The notes: a model not told the origin generated them from the letters alone. A stretch of DNA of 64,000 bases from Spartobacteria bacterium (GCA_003169975.1 PNAA01000043.1:21603-85602); one strand, 5' to 3'. Shown: positions 29,187 to 36,898, counted from the stretch's first letter. Made by a program: numbers and translations.

Positions 29187-30329
29187 TCAAAGCCCAAGGA
29201 TTTGCCGGAGGTTTTTCGCCGAATCGAAAACCTCGACGGCGCATTCCCGTGCCTGCCGCGAAAGCATCGTCCAATCGTGCAGCACCTGGTGCGCGGCGGC
29301 AGCGGCCTCGGTCGCGCCTTCGATGAAGAACAGGCCGCTCGCGACCGGAAGATACTTTTCGGCCCCGGTTTTTTCCGTGATCACCGGTCGGCCGAGGGCA
29401 AGAAAGGCGGCCGCGCGATCGCTCACCCAGCCAGTCCGCCAGCGAACATCGACGCCTTTGATGGCGGTGAACTCCGCCGTGGCCGAGGCGAGGTAGCGCC
29501 GATAGCTCGCGGGAGTGCGCGCGACCCGGTGGGGGACGGCCAACTGCCAGCCAAGATTCGTTAGTCGCGCCGTCTCGACGGCGTCCGCGCCGATGTTTAT
29601 GGCCAACGCCCACTTTGCGTCCGGCACGCGCGCCGGCAGATCGAGGTAGGGCGCGAAAGCGTGCTGCTTGGAAAGATCGGGGAATTCGCCATCCACCTCC
29701 ACGCCGCCGTCCCAATACCATTGCCCGATGGTGGTGAACTTCGGCCGGCGCGGTCGCGGTTGGGCCTGGAGCAGTTCCGTATCCGCCAGCGGATAGAAAG
29801 TGCGCCAGGGGAGAGAAGTTTTCGGCAGGCGGCAATCGGCGGCGTGCACATTGAGCCCGATCGTCCAGAACTCGTGGTGTTGGCTTTGGCCCAGCTCGAG
29901 TTTCGTCATCCAATAAAAAATCTCACCCGGATCGAGATCGCAGAAAATGCGCCGCTCGAACTCGAGCAAAAACGGTGGATGAAGCGAGTAGGAAAGGTTC
30001 AGGAGAACGTTAGGCGCAGCGAGCCGGGCGCGCAGCTCCCGCTCCGTCAGGCCGATGCAACGAAGTGTCGCCAGATCGTGCTCGTCGCTGGCCGGATCCT
30101 GGTAAAGCAGGCAATAGCGTCCGGCGAGCCCGTGGGCGCGCAGTTGCCGCTGGAAGTTCGCGATGCAGGCGGCGTCGTGCGCGCGGTCCTTTGTCGCCGG
30201 CAGGAGTTCGAGCCAGATCGCGTCCTGTTTCAGTCGCCGCAGGCCGAGCATCCACTGGAGCGGGACGGAGAAATTGCCGCCGCCTTCGCGATATTTTGCG
30301 GCGAAACCGCAGCCGAGGAAAACCGTCAC
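29187..30329 (-). CDS. Glycosyltransferase-like protein of unknown specificity
   Basis: 380 residues, no signal peptide. The C-terminal half ends in a pattern typical of GT-B enzymes: GWVSDRAAAFLALGRPVITEKTGAEKYLP, followed by a helix-rich tail, like the nucleotide-sugar binding half of family-1/4 transferases. The N-terminal half opens TVFLGCGFAAKYREGG. Substrate unknown. It lies immediately before tRNA-Arg on the opposite strand and is the last core gene before the island. Confidence 0.65.
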   Translation of the reverse strand: MTVFLGCGFAAKYREGGGNFSVPLQWMLGLRRLKQDAIWLELLPATKDRAHDAACIANFQRQLRAHGLAGRYCLLYQDPASDEHDLATLRCIGLTERELRARLAAPNVLLNLSYSLHPPFLLEFERRIFCDLDPGEIFYWMTKLELGQSQHHEFWTIGLNVHAADCRLPKTSLPWRTFYPLADTELLQAQPRPRRPKFTTIGQWYWDGGVEVDGEFPDLSKQHAFAPYLDLPARVPDAKWALAINIGADAVETARLTNLGWQLAVPHRVARTPASYRRYLASATAEFTAIKGVDVRWRTGWVSDRAAAFLALGRPVITEKTGAEKYLPVASGLFFIEGATEAAAAAHQVLHDWTMLSRQARECAVEVFDSAKNLRQILGL

Positions 30330-30453
30330 GCGGAGAAGAAAGAGGGAAAACGTTCAACGTCCAACCCCGAAAAGCTTTTGGGGTTGGACGGTCTCCCCCT
30401 CTTCCTTCCACGCAGTTGACCTCGCCTCCCGCCTCTCTTTATTACCCTCCCTC

Positions 30454-30527
30454 GCGCCCGTAGCTCAACTGGATAGAGCATCTGACTACGGATCAGAAGG
30501 TTTGAAGTTCGAATCTTCACGGGCGCG
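30454..30527 (+). tRNA. tRNA-Arg (anticodon ACG)
   Basis: Folds as a full cloverleaf of 74 nt: acceptor GCGCCCG/CGGGCGC, D stem GCTC/GAGC, anticodon stem TCTGA/TCAGA with loop CTACGGA (ACG), T stem TGAAG/CTTCA with loop TTCGAAT, discriminator G. CCA is not encoded. Its 3' half is duplicated at 43056-43100, marking it as the island's integration site; the gene stays intact. Confidence 0.95.
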
Positions 30528-30529
30528 CT
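30485..30529 (+). repeat. attL: 3' part of tRNA-Arg, direct repeat with 43056-43100
   Basis: 45 bp with one mismatch (C against T at the fifth base) to 43056-43100; the last 40 bp are identical. The repeat starts in the anticodon stem-loop and ends two bases past the discriminator. Confidence 0.93.
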
Positions 30530-30577
30530 GTTCATTGCGCGCGACTTATGCTGACAACGGCAGTTTTAGGAATTGTC

Positions 30578-30602
30578 TGCTTAGCCATTTCTTAGCCACT
30601 TT
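30578..30602. promoter_or_regulatory. Candidate left arm-type integrase/excisionase site (two CTTAGCCA, 11 bp apart)
   Basis: 25 bp matching 42900-42924 at 24 positions, in the same orientation. Two CTTAGCCA octamers start at 30580 and 30591, one helical turn apart. It is about 50 bp inside attL. Read on the minus strand it also looks like the first codons of an integrase (MAKQ, then a stop after 19 codons), so a truncated integrase start is the alternative. The rest of 30530-30981 holds no gene I can support. Confidence 0.45.
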
Positions 30603-30981
30603 CACTTCTCAACCTGCCTCCGACCCCCGGGGGGAGGGGGTGGCGAATTAACTAGGGGAGGCGGGCACAAATCCGTTTGGGTCCGCAAATTTTTTTGGGC
30701 AATAGGCCGACCTGAGCCGGACCGCGGCCAAAGGGGCGCAACTCGGCGGGCGAAACTACTTAGTTGCTGCGAAAATGAATTGCGAGTTTTGTGAATGAGC
30801 CAAATATTCTGCGATAAAAATCGCGACCGGAAGGCCCATTTCTCGGTCGCGCTGTGGCAATACGGGCGAAAACGCATTTGGCAGGACCCTGTCGACGACC
30901 GTGCAAAAAACCGTGGTACATTATCGATTGGCTTCTTGGCCAAGTTGAGGCCGGTGATTGCCATCGTTCCGAGCCGCAGCT

Positions 30982-31479
30982 CTAACGACGCGTTTTCTTG
31001 CCGCGCGCCGCAACGGTTGATCGGCCCTTCCGGACGGAGAAGCGGCTTTTCGATTTGGCCGAACGCGATTTTAGCTTGGTGGAGCGCGAACTGGTTTTCG
31101 CGATCCGAGCTTTCGCGCGGCGGGATTTTTTCGCCCCGGATTTCTTTGCTTCGGCACGGGTCGCTTTTCCCGGGCGGACTGACTTGACGATGCGCTTCGC
31201 CGCCGGCACTGCCGCACGGGCGGTTTTCGCGGCAGCTTTCACCTTGCGGGTTACCTGTCGCGCGGTGCGTCTGACCGCGGGCATTATTGGCTCGTCGCTC
31301 TCCGCCCTCTTCCCGATAACCGCGCCAATGACGCCGCCGAGGACCGCACCCACCGGCCCGCCGACCGCGCCGAGAACTGCGCCCGTCGCGGCGCCGGCCG
31401 CAGCTTTCGAGATGGGCGGGATGTCGATGTTTTCATTCGATCCGGATTGCGCAGCAGAGGATTGCGATTTTTTTGCCAT
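30982..31479 (-). CDS. Glycine-zipper protein with histone-H1-like basic tail
   Basis: 165 residues from MAKKSQSS. Residues 25-60 form a Gly/Ala-rich zipper (AAAGAATGAVLGAVGGPVGAV, then LGGVIGAVIGKR), like membrane-associated glycine-zipper proteins. The last 100 residues are a Lys/Arg/Ala/Ser tail (KAAAKTARAAVPAAKRIVKS, AKTSSRSTKLKSRSAKSKSR) of the type seen in bacterial H1-like DNA-binding proteins. The combination could tether nucleic acid to a membrane, but this is inference from composition. It is in the island, beside the stress-type genes. Confidence 0.65.
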   Translation of the reverse strand: MAKKSQSSAAQSGSNENIDIPPISKAAAGAATGAVLGAVGGPVGAVLGGVIGAVIGKRAESDEPIMPAVRRTARQVTRKVKAAAKTARAAVPAAKRIVKSVRPGKATRAEAKKSGAKKSRRAKARIAKTSSRSTKLKSRSAKSKSRFSVRKGRSTVAARGKKTRR

Positions 31480-31674
31480 AAGATTTTGTTGGTTGGTTTT
31501 TCGGTAAAAGAGCGCGAGTGAATCCCGCCCATGCAAGGAGTGATTCGCCTCTCACCTTGCGCCCGGTCGGTTCCATTCCAACAAATTCGCCCTTCTAAAG
31601 GAACCCCGCGCGTCGCATTTTGCGTGACCAATATACATGCGACCGAAAGCGTACGAACAGTCGAATGTTGGGAT

Positions 31675-31776
31675 ATGGAACGGGACCGCTCCGGCGCGAC
31701 CAAGACTTCGGGCGATCAATCTAATAGCTCCGAAGACATCAGAATCACCGCGGCGATTCGTCGCGCCGTGATGAAG
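31675..31776 (+). pseudogene. N-terminal half of a BON-domain protein, cut by an inversion
   Basis: Codes MERDRSGATKTSG...SSEDIRITAAIRRAVMK, the first half of a BON domain (OsmY-type). After 31776 the frame runs into foreign sequence and stops at 31821. The matching second half lies on the opposite strand at 31905-32085. Joined at GAAGG (31773-31777 with 32081-32085 inverted) the frame continues exactly as RRAVMKDQPLTMTAKNV. BON proteins are usually periplasmic stress proteins that bind lipid; no export signal is evident in this half. The surrounding gap 31480-31905 holds no other gene. Confidence 0.75.
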
Positions 31777-31862
31777 GGAAATCCGGCACCTTGGAGATTT
31801 CCCACGATGCGCTCCGCTTGAGAACGAGAAGTCGCGATACAGAATACAGATGTTTTAGACAT
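31773..31862 (-). pseudogene. N-terminal fragment of a glycine-zipper stress protein, inverted
   Basis: The minus strand from the ATG at 31862 reads MSKTSVFCIATSRSQAERI then VGNLQGAGF, the usual N-terminus of the general-stress protein family whose remainder lies at 32086-32530 on the plus strand. Beyond the breakpoint the frame continues into the BON N-half in antisense and stops near 31718. Confidence 0.75.
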
Positions 31863-31904
31863 AGTTTGAGTGTTTGTTTTTTGGTTGTTGTTTGTTTGTG
31901 GACG

Positions 31905-32085
31905 TTATTTCGACTCTTTGATTTCGAGTTGATTGTCGATTTGGGCGCCGGGAGCCGCAGCTCTGGCGAGTTGATCGATCTTTGTTTTTTCCTCGGCGCT
32001 CTTCACCGGGCCCCGAAGCGTGACCATGCCGCCCGCGGTGATGATCTTGACGTTCTTGGCCGTCATGGTGAGCGGCTGATCCTTC
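31905..32085 (-). pseudogene. C-terminal half of the BON-domain protein, inverted
   Basis: Codes KDQPLTMTAKNVKIITAGG, MVTLRGPVKSAEEKTKIDQ and the end DNQLEIKESK, the second half of a BON domain. It has no start of its own in this orientation. The N-terminal half is on the plus strand at 31675-31776. Confidence 0.78.
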
Positions 32086-32530
32086 GGGGGAGATATCCGT
32101 CTTATTGCCGGCCGATGAGGGGAAGCATGACATTGGTCACGTAAAAGCCACCAATGCGCCAGAAGGGGCGACAACGGGGGCGGTCACCGGGGGAGTCACT
32201 GGAGGAGTGATTGGCTTGCTCGCGGGCATCGGCGCGCTCGCCATTCCGGGCGTAGGTCCCCTCATCGCTGCTGGTCCGATTGTGGCGGCGCTCAGCGGTG
32301 CAGCAGTCGGCGGGGCCACCGGTGGCATCGTCGGCGGGTTGATCGGACTCGGGATTCCCGAAATCGAGGCCAAGCGTTATGAAGAGAAGCTCAAGGCTGG
32401 TAATTATCTCATTTCGGTGCACGCGCACGATGGCGACCGAAAGGATATTGCCAAAAATATCTTCAAGACTGCCGGCGCGGAGGACATTACGGTCTCGTCG
32501 ATGTCCAAGGCACCGGCGGCGACTCACTAG
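32086..32530 (+). pseudogene. Glycine-zipper stress-type protein lacking its N-terminus
   Basis: The open frame reads EISVLLPADEGKHDIGHVKA, then a long Gly/Ala membrane zipper (GALAIPGVGPLIAAGPIVAA, AAVGGATGGIVGGLIGLG) and the C-terminal IPEIEAKRYEEKLKAGNYLIS domain. Family members begin MSKTSVFCIATS; that piece is on the opposite strand at 31773-31862. A TTG at 32105 could start a shortened product, so a functional remnant is not excluded. A good terminator follows. Confidence 0.75.
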
Positions 32531-32553
32531 CTCCCCGTCGACGAATCAAAATC

Positions 32554-32592
32554 AAAAGGCCTCGCGCGGTTCGGCGCGGGGCCTTTTTGTTT
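32554..32592 (+). terminator. Rho-independent terminator after the stress gene
   Basis: Stem AAAAGGCCTCGCGC / GCGCGGGGCCTTTT (14 pairs, one U-G), loop of six bases, then a run of T. It lies 24 bp after the stop. Confidence 0.85.
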
Positions 32593-32742
32593 CCCAGGAT
32601 AGGCGGACGGGTATGCTGCGGAGAAGTTCAGGAGAGCAGAAGAGGAAGCGGAAGCTGCGTGACCCAGCGGTAAGCAAGGCGCGTAAGCAGCAGGCTCCTA
32701 TGCTACCGCGCCATTTACTACAGAAAAAGGTTTTGGCATTGC

Positions 32743-32945
32743 GTGGCGAGGCAGGCTCAACTGCGTGAACGGCAGAAACTTCTTTTCCGCGTCGCGAGCC
32801 GCAAGGCCGTCGCGGTTATTCTGGACTCCGATGAGGACGCGCTTTATATTCTTTCTTCAGCGGTCGGAAATTTGCTGCAGAACGCTTTCAATTTCACACG
32901 CGATAGTAGTGAGGTGACTTTGAATGCCTATGCGTTCGCCCAGAG
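32743..32945 (+). pseudogene. Scrap of a sensor histidine kinase ATPase domain
   Basis: Contains ALYILSSAVGNLLQNAFNFTR and SEVTLNAYAFA, the N box of a histidine-kinase HATPase domain. The D/F/G boxes and the dimerisation domain are absent; similarity ends abruptly near 32945 and the frame drifts into Arg-rich nonsense. Part of a 0.77-kb stretch (32531-33300) made of unrelated fragments. Confidence 0.6.
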
Positions 32946-33011
32946 TTCTGTGCACGCTTGGAAAAGAAGGCGCGTCGCGGCCCGCCGCGGGCGGAGGTGC
33001 GAATATACGGC

Positions 33012-33137
33012 ATGATCAAGCACAAAGACCTCGCGGATCCGAACCGGCGTGAGGTGATCATCTTCGGCGGCGGGATCGCGGGGCTTTCGGCGGCGATTTA
33101 TCTCGGGCGGGCGGAACGCGACACGCTGGTGATATAT
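33012..33137 (+). pseudogene. N-terminal scrap of a thioredoxin-reductase-like flavoprotein
   Basis: MIKHKDLADPNRREVIIFGG then GIAGLSAAIYLGRAERDTLV: the FAD-binding GxGxxG-type loop and first Rossmann unit of a TrxB-like protein, about 42 residues. It then joins directly to the rsmI scrap in another frame. Confidence 0.65.
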
Positions 33138-33139
33138 CA

Positions 33140-33268
33140 CTCGTTTACGTCGTCGGCACACCGATCGGCAATCTCGACGACATCACGCTGCGCGCGCTCC
33201 AGATTCTCAAGAACGTGTTAAAGCGACTGAAAAAACCAGTAACGAAAAAAACTACTAAAAAGGCTTGA
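33140..33268 (+). pseudogene. Scrap of rsmI (16S rRNA 2'-O-methyltransferase)
   Basis: Reads LVYVVGTPIGNLDDITLRAL then QILKNV, the conserved RsmI N-terminus, and then jumps to a Lys-rich tail (LKRLKKPVTKKTTKKA) and a stop. About 43 codons of a gene normally several times longer, so the middle is deleted. It follows the TrxB-like scrap with no gap. Confidence 0.7.
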
Positions 33269-33300
33269 CACCAGCAGACAAAATTCGGCCTACTCGGCCT

Positions 33301-34899
33301 ATGAAACACCCAACTCTGCAGAAAGTCATGCTGACGACGATGGCTGTGGTTGCTTCGCTCGCGCTCAGTGCGCAGGCTGGCCAGCCAAAACCTGTCGCCA
33401 GCGAAACAAACCCGGCGCTGCCTGCGTCGTGCAGCTGGTCAGCTGGTCCGGACCTGCCAAGTGTCGGGGCCCGCGTGGTTGGCGTTTATTTCCCGGCTAA
33501 TGGGAAGTTTTACGGTATGGGCGGTCGCGCCTCCGACTCATTTGGCGGCGAGTTCACTCACCCGTTTGAATACGATCCAGGCACTAACGCCTGGACCACC
33601 AAGTCGGCCACCTACCCCGACACCCATGTAAACAACATGGCCTGTGGCGTGCTTAACGACGCTGGAACGGACTACATTTACTGCGTGGGTGGTTCGCAAG
33701 TTACCTTGCCCGACATTTTCGATCGCGTATTCCGCTATGATCCTGTTACTGACGTGATCAGCGCGGTTGCTGCTCCCTGGCCCGGTGGCCTGGGAATGGT
33801 TCTGCCCGGAGGCTTCACGGTCTTCAACAACAAGCTCTATATCCTGGGTGGGTTCGACACCATCACGGGAGGTGGGCAAGGGACCAACCAGATCTGGGAG
33901 TTTACACCTCCTACCACCTGGGTACAAAAGGCCGCTGTTCTGCCTGTTCCGCTCGGCTATATACCGACCACGACCATCGGCAGCCTAATCTACACAGGTG
34001 GGGGCAGCGATATCACGGCCGGCCTTCTCACCGATACTACAAACTCCTTTGTCTATAATCCGGTGGCGGACAGTATCTCCACCATTGCCAGCATACCGAG
34101 GGCCACAGGCGAGACCCGAGCGCTGAACTTCAATGGCCAGATGTTGGTGATGGGCGGCGGCAGAACCGCGCCGAACCCATCGAATGAGGTGGACGTCTAC
34201 GATCCAGGTAGTGACAGTTGGACAGTTAACACGCCTGTTCCCGCATTCGTCACTGCGCGGCGCAACTTCCCAACCGACACCGACGGCACCAGTCTCATCT
34301 GGCTCGCAGGCGGCTACGACAGCAGCGGGGTCACACTGCTGGCTTCGATGGAAATCTTCGAATGCAACACCGGCGGCAACCTCACGCTGGTGAGCGCGGC
34401 CTCGAGGAAGACTCACGGCAGCAAGGGCTCGTTCGACATTCCGTTGCCGCTCACCGGCAATGTTGGAATCGAATGCCGCACCGGGCTGACGAGGAACACG
34501 GTCGTGTATACGTTCAACAACGCAGTGACTGGCGCCGACAGCGCGAGCACTTCCTGCGGAACGATCGGCAGTATCTCGGTGGACCCTGCCAACGCGAAAA
34601 ACCTGCTGGTGACCTACAACGGCGGTACCTGCAATAAATCGACCGTCACGGTCACCCTGACCAACGTGCACGACACAATGGGCAATACACTCGGCACCGC
34701 CTCGGCGAGCATGGGCATATTGACCGGTGACGTCACCGGCGACGGTAAGGTCAAGAACGGCGACATATCGGCAGTGCAAGCGGTCCAAGGTCAGCAGACC
34801 AACAGCTCGAACTTCCGTGATGATGTGACGCTTGACGGCCGAATCAACAATCAGGACATGCAGACGGTGCGGTCGCACAGAGGCGATGTCCTGCCGTAA
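33301..34899 (+). CDS. Secreted Kelch-propeller protein with C-terminal dockerin-like domain
   Basis: 532 residues. Signal peptide KHPTLQKVMLTTMAVVASLA with cleavage near AQAGQ. Residues 40-365 form Kelch-type blades (GKFYGMGGRASD, NNKLYILGGFD, NGQMLVMGGGR, SLIWLAGGYD). A beta-rich linker with paired cysteines follows. The last 55 residues carry two calcium-loop repeats, DVTGDGKVKNGDISAVQ and DVTLDGRINNQDMQTV, as in type I dockerins. Probably extracellular, perhaps a binding or assembly protein; no cohesin is visible. Two hairpin terminators follow. Island cargo. Confidence 0.85.
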   Translation: MKHPTLQKVMLTTMAVVASLALSAQAGQPKPVASETNPALPASCSWSAGPDLPSVGARVVGVYFPANGKFYGMGGRASDSFGGEFTHPFEYDPGTNAWTTKSATYPDTHVNNMACGVLNDAGTDYIYCVGGSQVTLPDIFDRVFRYDPVTDVISAVAAPWPGGLGMVLPGGFTVFNNKLYILGGFDTITGGGQGTNQIWEFTPPTTWVQKAAVLPVPLGYIPTTTIGSLIYTGGGSDITAGLLTDTTNSFVYNPVADSISTIASIPRATGETRALNFNGQMLVMGGGRTAPNPSNEVDVYDPGSDSWTVNTPVPAFVTARRNFPTDTDGTSLIWLAGGYDSSGVTLLASMEIFECNTGGNLTLVSAASRKTHGSKGSFDIPLPLTGNVGIECRTGLTRNTVVYTFNNAVTGADSASTSCGTIGSISVDPANAKNLLVTYNGGTCNKSTVTVTLTNVHDTMGNTLGTASASMGILTGDVTGDGKVKNGDISAVQAVQGQQTNSSNFRDDVTLDGRINNQDMQTVRSHRGDVLP

Positions 34900-34926
34900 T
34901 TAGAAAGGTCTAACATCTAACAATTC

Positions 34927-34957
34927 ATCCGGGAGCCGTCCTAACCGGCTCCCGGAT
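34927..34957 (+). terminator. Hairpin after the Kelch gene
   Basis: Perfect 12-bp stem ATCCGGGAGCCG / CGGCTCCCGGAT with a 7-base loop, 28 bp past the stop. The T-run is weak. Confidence 0.65.
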
Positions 34958-34987
34958 TGCTGTACGCCCAGAGGGACGCCAGCCGAA

Positions 34988-35029
34988 GAACCATTCAGCG
35001 TTGATCCGCTGAATGGTTCCTTTGTTTTT
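34988..35029 (+). terminator. Rho-independent terminator
   Basis: Perfect 13-bp stem GAACCATTCAGCG / CGCTGAATGGTTC, 6-base loop, followed by a T-rich tract. It backs up the first hairpin. The gap from here to 35414 shows one possible gene scrap (about 35060-35260, containing HPIVNIEVTNLSPRPVTITR) but no complete gene. Confidence 0.75.
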
Positions 35030-35375
35030 GAGATCTGCGACGAGGGATTCGCGGTCACGCCGAGTCGACGACGTAGTGCGAGCACGCGCCGCCGAGAGAC
35101 AGATCATCTGGGACGGCAAACACCCGAACAAAGACCATCCGATCGTAAACATCGAGGTGACAAACCTGTCGCCGAGACCTGTTACCATCACAAGAATAGG
35201 GTGGAGCGCGGGTGTTTTTCGGAAACGCTACTTTTTCCAAGTCCCCGCTTGCAATCTTTAAGCGGCGCGAGAATACCGGTTGCACGGCGGGAGCTTCCGC
35301 ATGCAAGCTTGGTATGCACTCTGGAATGCAACCAATATAAAAGGTTCATTACGAACTCGTTACAAAAGATTTTTG

Positions 35376-35404
35376 TTGACACATTGCGCCGGTTTCTCTA
35401 GGAA
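35376..35404 (+). promoter_or_regulatory. Possible promoter and ribosome site for the 35.4-kb gene
   Basis: TTGACA at 35376, 17-bp spacer, then a weak -10-like TAGGAA at 35399; AGGAA here could equally be the ribosome site 10 bp before the ATG at 35415. The -35 match is good, the -10 poor. Confidence 0.35.
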
Positions 35405-35414
35405 ATTCGGAATT

Positions 35415-35924
35415 ATGAAAACACTGAATTGGTACAGCGGAAAAGCAAAGAAACCGTTCGCGAGCTTCGAGATCCCGGACGGCGAATTCGACTTCATCAA
35501 ACAACGGGCCAAACAAGATGGAGTCAGCATCCAGAAATTCCTGGCGGACGGCATCAGCGGTGTCTTCCGCGAACACCTGGACGCAAGGCACAGAGTCCTG
35601 CTCACGCCCGAAGCCGTGGCAGTTGCGGACCGATTGGTTCGCGACCACGGCCTAACGATTCACAGCATGATCACGGCCGCGATGAATGAAGTGATGAGCG
35701 CATTCGAAGAAGACGTCGCCGAGGACGGTCTCATTGACGCCGGCTTGGGCGAACAACTCTTCGTTAGGGAAGCGAAGCGCGCGGGCGCCGGAAAAGCAAT
35801 CCGCTGGCAACTCGGCGAATCGAATCCAAATCACAAAGTCGGGAGCAAAAGCTTCGCCGACATGATGCGGGTGAAGCGCGTGCGCGTCGAGCGGCGCAGA
35901 CGCTTCGAGCGTGTCGCTGCCTAA
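35415..35924 (+). CDS. Island protein of unknown function, possible small-DNA-binding type
   Basis: 169 residues, soluble, basic C-terminus (RVKRVRVERRRRFERVAA). The N-terminal part (FEIPDGEFDFIKQRAKQDGV then SIQKFLADGI) has the spacing of ribbon-helix-helix or antitoxin-like proteins, but I cannot assign a family. It opens MKTLNWYSGKAKKPF from the ATG at 35415. It is followed after 15 bp by another small gene, also starting MKT, so the two probably form one unit. The stop is in a GCCTAAC motif. Confidence 0.6.
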   Translation: MKTLNWYSGKAKKPFASFEIPDGEFDFIKQRAKQDGVSIQKFLADGISGVFREHLDARHRVLLTPEAVAVADRLVRDHGLTIHSMITAAMNEVMSAFEEDVAEDGLIDAGLGEQLFVREAKRAGAGKAIRWQLGESNPNHKVGSKSFADMMRVKRVRVERRRRFERVAA

Positions 35925-35939
35925 CAACTCATCGTTCCA

Positions 35940-36197
35940 ATGAAAACGTTCACCGTTGAATTGTCGGACGATGCGGCCGGGATGCTCGAGGAGATGCACT
36001 CAGCGCATCGGGTGAAGCCGGAAAACGTCATACGGTATTGCGTCGAGGGCGCGATGGCTGACGCGATAAACGATGAAGGTCTGGTCCAATGCTACATCGA
36101 GAACTCAACGGATCCAGCCGCGCGGCGCTTGCCGGTGCGGCAGATGGCGCGATGCTTGGCGCTGTGGCGAGCGCTGGAGCCCAAACTTGGATTGTAG
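35940..36197 (+). CDS. Small island protein, partner of the preceding gene
   Basis: 85 residues: MKTFTVELSDDAAGMLEEMH then SAHRVKPENVIRYCVEGAMA, which resembles a short ribbon-helix-helix-like N-terminus (beta strand, then two helices). The rest is alpha-helical. It lies 15 bp after the 169-aa gene on the same strand. A regulator or antitoxin role is possible; no toxin is recognisable beside it. Confidence 0.55.
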   Translation: MKTFTVELSDDAAGMLEEMHSAHRVKPENVIRYCVEGAMADAINDEGLVQCYIENSTDPAARRLPVRQMARCLALWRALEPKLGL

Positions 36198-36275
36198 ACA
36201 TTTATGCCCTCCTCTTATTAGTTGACGGTTTAACGGGAATTGAAAGCGCGATGTGACGTGGTAATGTTTCACAAC

Positions 36276-36615
36276 TTACGATGCCCACTCAGCGCAAAGC
36301 AACTCTGCTTGTTGAAGAACAAGTTTTGTGGCGTCGTCTTGGAGGTCCGGTGGGTAGCCGTGTTTTCGCAGGATGCGTTTCACCATCACTTTGATCTTGG
36401 CGTGCGCGCCTTCGCGTAAGTTCCAGTCGATGGTGACGCTCTTGCGGACTTGCGTCACTAATTCTGCTGCGATGACTTTTAGTTTGTCGCCTGCTCGCGA
36501 ATGCTTTCGGAGTTGCCCATGGCTTCGACGGCAGACTGGTTGGCGGCCAAGGCATCGTAGAATGGAGCCGTTGGGAAGCGAGCGACATAGTCAGCGTGTA
36601 GACGCTGGGCTTCAA
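36276..36615 (-). pseudogene. C-terminal remnant of a type I restriction endonuclease (hsdR), frameshifted
   Basis: The minus strand reads [20 protein letters not shown] and [12 protein letters not shown], then after a frameshift near 36480 [19 protein letters not shown] and [20 protein letters not shown] to [10 protein letters not shown] and a stop. This is the tail of HsdR. The motor and nuclease domains, hsdM and hsdS are absent, so it is a relic of a lost type I system. The rest of the 36198-36898 gap contains only short direct repeats and a hairpin. Confidence 0.75.
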
Positions 36616-36668
36616 GCCCGACTGAGCGGGTGCGAGGGAGTCAAGGCGACTTCTCGACCGTGTCAGAC

Positions 36669-36735
36669 CCCTCCTCGAGCAGGTCAGCAGCCCGCAAGAG
36701 CAGGTCAGCACAGTCCTCGAGCAGGTTCAGCCGGT
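36669..36735. repeat. Short direct repeats, GAGCAGGT(T)CAG core, three copies
   Basis: CGAGCAGGTCAGCAG, AGAGCAGGTCAGCAC and CGAGCAGGTTCAGCC follow one another about 22-26 bp apart. Possibly left from a helical coding repeat upstream of the hsdR tail. Confidence 0.45.
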
Positions 36736-36844
36736 AACACTATATCTGGTGAAACTTAGGGAGTTGACGATGTTGCAGCTCTGACCCCTCTTTCCTCTTC
36801 GCAGCGGATTTGGTGCGGTGACCAAGGGTGGTCTGCGGATACGA

Positions 36845-36876
36845 GAACGGGGCCGTCTGGTGAGACGGCCCCGTTC
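36845..36876. terminator. Strong hairpin terminator downstream of katG
   Basis: Perfect 14-bp stem GAACGGGGCCGTCT / AGACGGCCCCGTTC with a 4-base loop, 23 bp past the katG stop. No long T-run on either side. Confidence 0.7.
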
Positions 36877-36898
36877 GATGAGGTTAGCGTGGGTGGGT

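Noticed and set aside
30535..30590. A second, truncated integrase beginning MAKQ near attL
   Set aside because: Only four residues match the integrase start before divergence and a stop after 19 codons; kept as an alternative explanation for the CTTAGCCA pair, not as a gene.
30602..30964. 120-codon minus-strand frame at the island left end
   Set aside because: Low-complexity proline run at the end, no recognisable domain and no ribosome site; treated as non-coding.
35013..35261. 82-codon plus-strand frame after the Kelch gene terminators
   Set aside because: Contains a protein-like stretch near its end but begins inside a terminator hairpin and has no start context; at most a gene scrap.
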